Part shown: positions 57,431-64,000 of the stretch, piece by piece
Layout: each line of letters starts with the position of its first letter
Numbering within the stretch: position 1 is the stretch's first letter
From: Oscheius sp. JU75
Lineage: Eukaryota; Nematoda; Chromadorea; Rhabditida; Rhabditidae
Reading direction: 5' to 3'
Assembly (NCBI GenBank): GCA_037178855.1
Contig: JASJZC010000001.1
Span: 2,294,001-2,358,000, forward strand
Length of the DNA stretch: 64,000 nt
Notes under the pieces: model-generated
Databases searched by the model: none
What the model saw: the letters and a program-made list of their open reading frames with translations, nothing else
Told to the model about the DNA's origin: nothing
Translations under genes and position numbers: made by a program

Positions 57431-59881
57431 CTAGTAACTTTCTGCAAAAATACTGATGTACATCAGAAAAAAAAAACTTGCGTTCAACTGCTGATGCCAA
57501 GACTCAACGCAGTTTGTAGTTCGTGGAATTCCGTCCGTAGGGCTGCCAAACATTGTCCACTCGCTCGGTGGGAAACGGGGCGTGAGAATTCCAGATCCCA
57601 TGATGTAATTTTTTTCTAGATATGAACAAAAGTCTAAAAACAAACCCTCGAAAATTATGAATCAAAAGCTACATACTCAAAAGGCTGGCAGTTATCGTAG
57701 CCTCTTCTTCTGCAAAAATCTTCTGAAACAACTTTGCCGTTTTCTGTTGCGGGAAAAATGGGAGAGCTCGTATTCTCACTAGGGAAGGGTTTTAGTTGCC
57801 CGCGGGATATTGAAACGAGGTAGGTGTCATTCGAAAGGGCATCGAAAATAAAGGTGTTTCCCAAATTTTCAGCTGCGGAATGGATGTCTACTGTCCTCTG
57901 GAGCTTTTCCCGTTTCCAGATTTTGAGCTGAATTTGCGCTCTTGGACTTGGATATCCAGTGCTTCTATCAGCACAAGTGACCAAGTGGTGCAGTGCCTAA
58001 GCGCTCCGCTGAAAAACTTTTGGTTTTCAGTTCGAATCCTCTCTTCGGAAAACATTTTTATTTACTCATTTCAAAAGTATTTAGTTTCTATCAATGCTTT
58101 TTTTTACTGCTAAAAGCTAGAACATTTTTATAGTCCACCTTCCCATTACCTAACTTTTTTGATATAGTTCGCGCGTTCAAATTCGTTTTTTGGGACGAAG
58201 AAATGCTTTTCCGGCCTGGCTATGCTTTGCAAAGTTGTAGAACAGATTAAGGGCTACAACTTTGCAGTACATTGTCACGCAAAAAAAACCTTTTCTTTAG
58301 TCAAAGTGACTGTGAAATTGTGCAATACTGGTCGTCATAGTGCTATCCGAAAAAGGGATTTTTGTATTCAGTGAGTGAAAGGGTCGACTATAAAGATTTT
58401 CTAGCTTTTAGCAGTAAAAAAAAGCAATGATAGAAACTAAATACTTTTGAAATGAGTAAATAAAAATGTTTTCCGAAGAGAGGATTCGAACTGAAAACCA
58501 AAAGTTTTTCAGCGGAGCGCTTAAGCACTGCACCACTTGGTCACTTGTGCTGAAAGAAGCACTGGATATCCAAGTCCAAGAGCGCAAATTCAGCTCAAAA
58601 TCTGGAAACGGGAAAAGCTCCAGAGGACAGTAGACATCCATTCCGCAGCTGAAAATTTGGGAAACACCTTTATTTTCGATGCCCTTTCGAATGACACCTA
58701 CCTCGTTTCAATATCCCGCGGGCAACTAAAACCCTTCCCTGGTCAGCCAGAACCTATGATACTTTTCCTGGTTTTATATTCGCCCGGAGATCCTTTTCTT
58801 GTGTCAATCGCTCTCGCCAGCTTGATATGAGGTGAAAGTAGCAGATATGCAGTCTGCATCCGGGAATTGCGGCCTTTATTAAATTTTTCAGGGCTGGTTC
58901 CATGTCTAAAAACTTGTTTGACAACAGCAATAAACGATAAATAGCCAACTAACCTGATATTGCGTAGCGGACAACTATATTCCGGCCAGAAAACAGTTCT
59001 TTGAACGCGGCTTGGTAACACGATTCTTTCTTTGATTGCAGTAAAATGTAACTAACGGGCCTCGTAATCGTTTTTGCGATCTGATAGCGCAGAAATAAGC
59101 TTGAAATTAAAAACCTACAAATACATGTATGCTGACAAGCTGGAGAAATGGTTTTGGGACTGTTCGGAACGTTCTATCGACCAAAACAGTATCGGTTTTT
59201 TCCAACAGCTGCAGGTCGTTTTCAGAGGCGTAAACGACGATCCTCTGTCCATAGCAAGATAATTCCTTCAGTAGAAATCGTTTTCCGTCTATAAACTCAA
59301 CTTTACAGACTGCTTGAACACGTAGCTGTACCTGACGTAGTTGTCGTCGCTCCTTGAAATACTGGGACAGGGAGATCCAGCAACTTGAAATCAGCCGATT
59401 TTTGCTCTCGTGCACGGTATATCCTCTGCCGCTGGCTATCATAGCTTCCTAAACGATGTTAGATTACGAAGTAAACATGAAAACCTAGAAGTCTCATTAC
59501 TTCTGCCGAATGGGAGCGTTGAGATTCTTCAATGATGTCTTTCGAAGACGTTTTAGGCTGACTTCTTGCTTTAAAACGTTGTTCTACTTTCTCGGTTTCA
59601 GCCTTTAAAAAAATGAGAAAAGAATGCAGTACGCTTACAATATTCAGTACCTCGTCGGCCGGATGATTGTGGGCAACTTTGATGGTAGATTGACCTGTCA
59701 CACTTCTTTTGATTATTGCTGCACAGGAAGAGTACATTCTATCCCTGTAAATGTCAGAAAATGACGAAAACAATGAGGCATACTGGTAATAACAGCTGTA
59801 GATACGAGATCCGTCCTTGTTCGTCCTTTTCAGCCTCATCAAATGATGATCTATCGTCTCGGGCTTCCTAATTGGCTTCAT
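57431..59881 (-). mobile_element. MULE-type transposase gene, interrupted
   Basis: Minus strand. The FLYWCH-like N-terminal region is rich in Cys/His (YSCYYQ...MYSSCAAIIKRS...KVAHNHPADEVLNI). The MULE core follows: RIVVYASENDLQLLEKTDTV, VDRTFRTVPKPFLQLVSIHV (first Asp), then DMEPALKNLIKAAIPGCRLH, ICYFHLISSWRERL (second Asp and the C..H pattern). The C-terminal segment PRFPPSEWTMFGSPTDGIPR, then TTNCVESWHQQLN (57500-57600) is typical of MULEs. Between the last two blocks lies a 960-bp foldback (57781-58740). The start codon 59881 is 4 nt after tttcgcag. Terminal repeats of the element were not identified. It may be a domesticated gene or a broken transposon; interruption favours broken, unless the foldback is spliced out. 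Confidence 0.75.
57781..58740. mobile_element. foldback element: 360-bp inverted arms, 240-bp loop
   Basis: 57781-58140 and 58381-58740 are inverted copies in exact register, with no indel and only a few mismatches seen. Each arm has an open stretch (SAAENLGNTFIFDALSNDTY) and a tRNA-like part with ggtgcagtgcctaagcgctc and agttcgaatcct (57982-58047 + and its mirror 58474-58539 -). No target duplication is seen at the ends. Confidence 0.85.
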
Positions 59882-60224
59882 AATTCTGCGAAAATATGCA
59901 GATTGACAAAAAAATGCAAGAAAGAAAACACAAAAACTGTAATAAAACGTAAAAGAAAACAATTATGAAGCACAGTAGAAAAACGTGTACGTGATTACGT
60001 ACAAATTTGGTCGAAACCGAACATGTCGAAATCGATCTGTTCAAAATCATAACAGCGCGAAATCGAATTTTGGCGGAAATCGTTACAGTTCGAAATCGAT
60101 TTCGGTCAAACCGAATCAGACCCTGTTTTACGCGCGGAACGCTACCGTTTCGGATTTCTGGTTTTTCTTGTGGTTGTTCTGGTTCTCTCGCTAGAGCCGA
60201 GAGTTTTTATTATTGTTTTTCTTC

Positions 60225-60399
60225 TGTTACAACCCCGTGTTGAGTTACCCGTTTATTGTCAGATTGTTGGACCTCTCAAGTCTCAAGGCTGAATAAACTT
60301 TGTTTAAAGAAAGAGGTTGCTTTCTCTAGTAATAGACCTCGATCTAGCCTAATTAGCAGATCGAGCACCTCGAGGTTGCGATCCGGCCGTCGCAACACC
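60225..60399 (+). repeat. possible solo LTR
   Basis: Starts tgttacaacc and ends gtcgcaaca (TG...CA with short inverted ends), with ctgaataaactttg inside as a possible poly(A) signal. No flanking duplication and no internal retroelement genes, so weak. Confidence 0.25.
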
Positions 60400-60436
60400 T
60401 CATTCACAAGATGATGGACTTTTTCTTTTTTTTTTT

Positions 60437-60910
60437 TTACAGAGGTGTACGGGGATAAAATCCCTCCCGGGAAACGAGAATAATTCTTGAGCAAAAAACT
60501 CCTTTAATTTTCTTTATTTTCACAAATTGTGCGCTCGCTTCTTTGCGAAACCAATTCAAAATGTCTGCCAGCGATTGAGACACATGTTCCTTGCACCAAA
60601 TGAGCATGTCCGTCGTGATCTTGTTCTTTCCCGGTGTTTTGGCTCTCTTCAGTTTTGATATCGCCTTTTCCACTTCACATCTTAGGATTTCTAGGACTGC
60701 ATCATCATTATGTATTTTTTTTGAGACCGGTATAGTCCATCGTAGAATTCTTTGACCACAGCACGTACATCATCTGGTGAGGAAACAATACTACCATTTC
60801 CGTCGTTCAGTTGAGTTAAAACGTTCCTTGTAGTCGTGTTTTCTCTTTCTCAGGTCTTTCCATTCTCTTCTTTAATTGAAGTTAACAGCCTCCCCTTTTG
60901 GTCTTCGTTG
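60437..60910 (-). mobile_element. LINE reverse-transcriptase fragment
   Basis: The minus strand shows frame-shifted LINE sequence: SPDDV...EFYDGLY-like residues (about 60730-60790), then CEVEKAISKLKRAKTPGKNK, ITTDML (60600-60690), the conserved reverse-transcriptase start. Truncated at both ends. Confidence 0.7.
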
Positions 60911-60957
60911 AGCTCTTAATATACGAGAAAGCAGCCGTTGCGGAAACTCGAAAGCAT

Positions 60958-61022
60958 TGTCGGAGATCGAACCCCGATCGCTTAGAATTATAGCCTAGCG
61001 CGCAAACCCCTGAGCTATTGGT
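60958..61022 (-). repeat. tRNA-like sequence
   Basis: The minus strand reads caatagctcaggggtttgcg and cggggttcgatctcc. A good B box, degraded elsewhere. Confidence 0.5.
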
Positions 61023-61396
61023 TCTAAGATCGCGATTTGTGCGGACGGACACTTGCGCTTTCGAATAAGGATGTTTGTTTGGAGGAGTCCAAGTGTTTAT
61101 AACGATGTCTCCTAACAGAGGCGAGGAGAGCATGTCCTTCTGTCTATTTCTGATTCTGTCCCATCGCCCTTGCCTCCTCCTAATGCAATTACTATCCACG
61201 TTTTTCGCTCACACTTTCTCTTTGCTTAGGTCACATTGTTTATTCTTCTAGAAATCTACCACTGTCCCTGTCCATACCTACAGTTTGTTGTCCTTGACTT
61301 TAGAATATTTAACATCAAGTTCTTGACCTCTCTCCCTGTCTATGTCGTACGCTTTTGTGACAGTGAAACACTACAGTCTGTCATTTTGACTTACTA

Positions 61397-62688
61397 CAGG
61401 GTGCGCCAAAATTATAGCAACTCAGAAAAAACCGTATCTAACGGTTAAAACTAGTTTTTGACAAACGAACATTCAACAACTATTTATTGATTGTTTTTGC
61501 ACAAAAATCAACACTAAGATTCGAATCTTCCTCCATCGGCATCGAGGCATGCTTTGAGTCGCTTGGGAAAGGCGTTAACGGTGGCGCCCAGATAAGTGGT
61601 ATCCAGTTCATTCCATGCTTTTTCAAGAGCTGCTTTCAAGGAATCGATGTTCTTGTGTGGTGTCTTGCAGGCTTTTGCTTCAAGAACACCCCAAACAGAG
61701 AAGTCCATTGGATTGAGGTCCGGGAGAGGTGAGGGTCTTGGAGGCCACTCGTTAAAGGCGATCACATCCGGAAGTTTGCTTTTGCACCAATCTTGCACAG
61801 CACGAGCCTTGTGAACAGGAGCTCCATCTTGTTGAAATGTCCATTTCCGCTGCTTGAAGTGCTTTTTGGCCCAGGGAAGAACGTGTGTCTTCAGAAGATC
61901 CAAATAGTTGGCAGCATTGATTTTGACGCCTTGAGGAACAAAGATGAGAGGTGTTTTTCCGGTAGCAGTGATTCCAGCCCAAACCATGACAGATTGCGGA
62001 TGAGAACGGCGAGTAACAATAGCATTTGGCTGTGTAGTTGCGTAAACACGATCATTTTGCTTGTTCAGCGTGGCTTCGACTGTGAAAATCTTCTCATCGG
62101 TGAAAAGAATGTCCACGTGTTTGCCGGATCCGAAACGTCTCAGCAACTGCCGACAACGGGTCTTTCGCTTCTGTTTTGTGGCATCCGTGATCAATTGCGA
62201 GCGGTTTTTCTTGTAAGCAGTCATCTTCAAAGTATTCTTGACAATTCTTCTCAACGATGTGCCCGACATGTCCATCTCCTTGGCCAGTTTGCGAACGGAA
62301 CGATTGGGGTTCTTGCGAAGACGATCGCGTACTCTCTTGATATTGGCTCCAGTGATGACAGAATTGGGTCTTCCTCGTCCATTTCGATCAGAAACGGTGC
62401 CCAGCTCAGCAAAGCGTTGAATGGTACGGTATACGACGGTTTTATTCACTCCCAGACGTCTCTGGATGTCGGGCGCCGAGACTCCACCTTTGTATAGCGA
62501 GATAATAGAGTTCCTATGAATTGAACCCTTGACCATCCTGAAAATCATGGATGTTAGGATTTACCTTTAAGGAAAACATGCTAATTGATCAAATAAAATC
62601 AACACAAACATCATTAGAAAAATAAAAATACGAAAAAGGTTGATATTAAATCGAGCGCGCGCAGTTGCTATAATTTTGGCGCACCCTG
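61397..62688 (-). mobile_element. Tc1/mariner-type transposon, apparently intact
   Basis: 1,292-bp element with 26-bp perfect terminal inverted repeats (starting cagggtgcgccaaaattata) flanked by TA on both sides (61395-61396 and 62689-62690), the standard target duplication. It contains one uninterrupted transposase gene on the minus strand. Intact ends and frame suggest recent insertion. Confidence 0.95.
61514..62548 (-). CDS. Tc1/mariner superfamily transposase (344 aa)
   Basis: Cut-and-paste transposase with no introns. The N-terminal paired-like helix-turn-helix is GVSAPDIQRRLGVNKTVVYR. A GRGRP AT-hook-like motif follows at residues 57-61, and a second HTH at about 78-105. The catalytic triad is Asp151 (ILFTDEKIF), Asp241 (TFQQDGAPVH) and Asp282 (LNPMDFSVW). 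There are 40 residues between the last two, which contain the unusual WPPRPSPLPDLNP in place of the usual WPPxSPDLNP. Without that 3-residue excess the spacing would be 37, the maT (DD37D) class. Length is typical for the superfamily. An antisense open frame over 61793-62497 is a shadow. Confidence 0.95.
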   Translation of the reverse strand: MIFRMVKGSIHRNSIISLYKGGVSAPDIQRRLGVNKTVVYRTIQRFAELGTVSDRNGRGRPNSVITGANIKRVRDRLRKNPNRSVRKLAKEMDMSGTSLRRIVKNTLKMTAYKKNRSQLITDATKQKRKTRCRQLLRRFGSGKHVDILFTDEKIFTVEATLNKQNDRVYATTQPNAIVTRRSHPQSVMVWAGITATGKTPLIFVPQGVKINAANYLDLLKTHVLPWAKKHFKQRKWTFQQDGAPVHKARAVQDWCKSKLPDVIAFNEWPPRPSPLPDLNPMDFSVWGVLEAKACKTPHKNIDSLKAALEKAWNELDTTYLGATVNAFPKRLKACLDADGGRFES

Positions 62689-62690
62689 TA

Positions 62691-63858
62691 TTTTGACGTC
62701 TTCTGCTTTTCCCAAATTATGTAGCTAGCCATCTAACACACCTCTATCTCTCTCACCTTATACTTGTTTCCATTTCCTGTTTCCTCTGTCTCTCTATTTG
62801 CTTCCTATCCATCTGATCGTCCTTTTCACTTTACTCGTTCTTTCTTTCCCCAAAAAGGAACGAGAGTGACTGAACCCTAATTGGGACAGAGTGACGTCTT
62901 CTCGAGGGAGGCGAACCCGATAAGTAGGTCCCTCTCGAAGGTACACACACCCCGTTCTTCTTTCCCAAGTGAGAGACTTACTGCTCATAACACATATACT
63001 TGCACGTTTTCTCTACTTTTTTCTTACTAACCGTTCAATTTGTAGCCTATGGTCCTCGAGTTCAACGACAACAGTCGTAAAGCTAGTCACCAGTCGAGCT
63101 TATTAGCTACCTAATACGATTGACTGCGAGTAATTTCCGTCGGAGTAATCACGCGACTCACAACAATAATCAGAGACTGATACTGGTGATCTTTTGAACA
63201 GATCGATGGTTTCTGGCCAGTTATTGCTGAGGATATTAGTTCTTTTTCTAGCGTTCTATATCTATCACTGGACTCATTTTTTTCGGTTCTAATACTCAAC
63301 TTTTCATTTTAGCGATGTCCAACAAATTTCTAAATCGTATTGAAGATTCATTTCCACTTCGAACTTTGCAATAACTGCGGGGCGGGATAACTTGGATAGG
63401 GCAGTACGTGATCGCCTGTATTGTACAGAAGGTTAGAAACATGAATAACGGTAGACATACTGTACGTAGGCCAGAAGGGGCATGTTCGAGTTTGGTCTGT
63501 AAAAGGTGGTAAGAATAGGTCGTCTAGACGTAGATTAGAGAGAAGACAAGATTACTACAATTTCTAGTTTTGAACCTGTGCTTCTGCTCAAAGAAGTCCA
63601 TGTCTCTCGAAAGTCTGTCCTGAAAACCATTCCATCGGAATGTACAGTAGATTCCAAATCGTCAACCTCTGCTACCCCTTGATTCACTCTATTCCACTAA
63701 TTTTTCTGGCCCTTTGCCTGCTATTCCTTTGTTCTTTCCTGGTCTCGAGTTCTCTAATTCCGCAATGACCACTCCATCGGGACCTCATTCTCTTGGCCCA
63801 TGACTAACTTTTCCAACTCAAACATTCAACAAGTCACATTTGCAGAAAGGCAGCGAAG
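62691..63858. other. intergenic region
   Basis: Pyrimidine-rich stretches (ctctgtctctct, 62740-62800) and otherwise nothing recognisable. No exon supported. Confidence 0.4.
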
Positions 63859-64000
63859 ATGGCCGTGGTTTCGAGCGACGTCGAGGTCAAGACATCGTGT
63901 TGCTGGTCAGTTTGTTTTCTATTCTTGAGATTCATTGAAACACGTAAACTCTCACATGACTCTCGAATTAAAAATTGATCGAAGTCTAGACAAAAAATAT
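63859..64000 (+). CDS. possible first exon of a gene cut by the right edge
   Basis: ATG 63859 follows the acceptor tttgcag by 13 nt. It opens MAVVSSDVEVKTSCCW, then a possible donor gtcagt at 63907. Too short to identify; called from splice-site context only. Confidence 0.3.

Noticed and set aside
60001-60120. Internal gaaatcgatttc-like words as a transposon end
   Set aside because: Several inverted gaaatcgattt words occur, but no partner terminus or boundary could be found.
61793-62497. 234-codon open frame antisense to the Tc1 transposase
   Set aside because: Lies entirely over the transposase in the opposite strand, with no family signature; a shadow of codon bias.
1-64000. CRISPR arrays, bacterial operons, riboswitches
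   Set aside because: The DNA is clearly eukaryotic with spliceosomal introns; no regularly spaced direct repeats of CRISPR type were seen.

Overview
The window is eukaryotic and animal-like. It is gene-dense, with about 16 protein genes on both strands. Most introns are only about 32-60 nt and end in a strong TTTCAG acceptor. Many start codons sit 1-7 nt downstream of an orphan TTTCAG-type acceptor that has no upstream coding exon. That is the signature of spliced-leader trans-splicing. Together with at least one closely spaced co-oriented gene pair, it points to a compact trans-splicing invertebrate. A nematode is most likely; other trans-splicing phyla are not excluded, and no spliced-leader RNA gene was seen.

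Layout, left to right: a HEAT-like helical protein running off the left edge (-); an XPNPEP3-type aminopeptidase P (-); a DHRS4-like short-chain dehydrogenase with lost catalytic residues (-); a UBAP2L/Lingerer-type UBA, RGG and Q-rich protein (-); TFIID subunit TAF4 (+); an AGPAT5-type acyltransferase (-) whose 2.7 kb intron contains a complete excitatory amino acid transporter gene on the other strand (+); a C2H2 zinc-finger protein (-); a TMPPE-like membrane metallophosphoesterase (-); exocyst subunit SEC5/EXOC2 (-); an MFSD13A/TMEM180-like transporter (+) whose 2.2 kb intron holds an RNase H gene (+) and a small unknown gene (-); uracil-DNA glycosylase followed 183 bp later by an intracellular Ig-repeat protein, then PINX1 (all +); the glycine cleavage H protein (-); XPA (+); and a divergent transmembrane kinase-like gene (-). 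From about 51 kb rightward the window is transposon-rich.

Mobile and repeat content: an apparently intact Tc1/mariner-type element with 26-bp terminal repeats and a 344-aa transposase; a decayed Merlin/ISXO2-like transposon; MITEs with long terminal inverted repeats; a MULE transposase gene with FLYWCH-like N-terminus, interrupted by an exactly symmetric 360-bp-arm foldback; three LINE reverse-transcriptase remnants; at least fourteen tRNA-like (SINE) sequences in several families, mostly in introns; and a composite dispersed repeat shared by several large introns. Large introns are large because of these insertions.

The genes are mostly housekeeping functions (transcription initiation, secretion, lipid synthesis, DNA repair, peptide trimming, glycine catabolism) without one shared pathway. 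Two DNA repair genes (UNG, XPA) and the telomerase inhibitor PINX1 lie within 10 kb, which may be coincidence. No convincing novel multi-gene system was found. The most unusual items are the trans-splice geometry, the nested genes, the non-canonical splice sites, the dead dehydrogenase, the kinase-like gene with a repeated 5' membrane exon, and the foldback inside the MULE.
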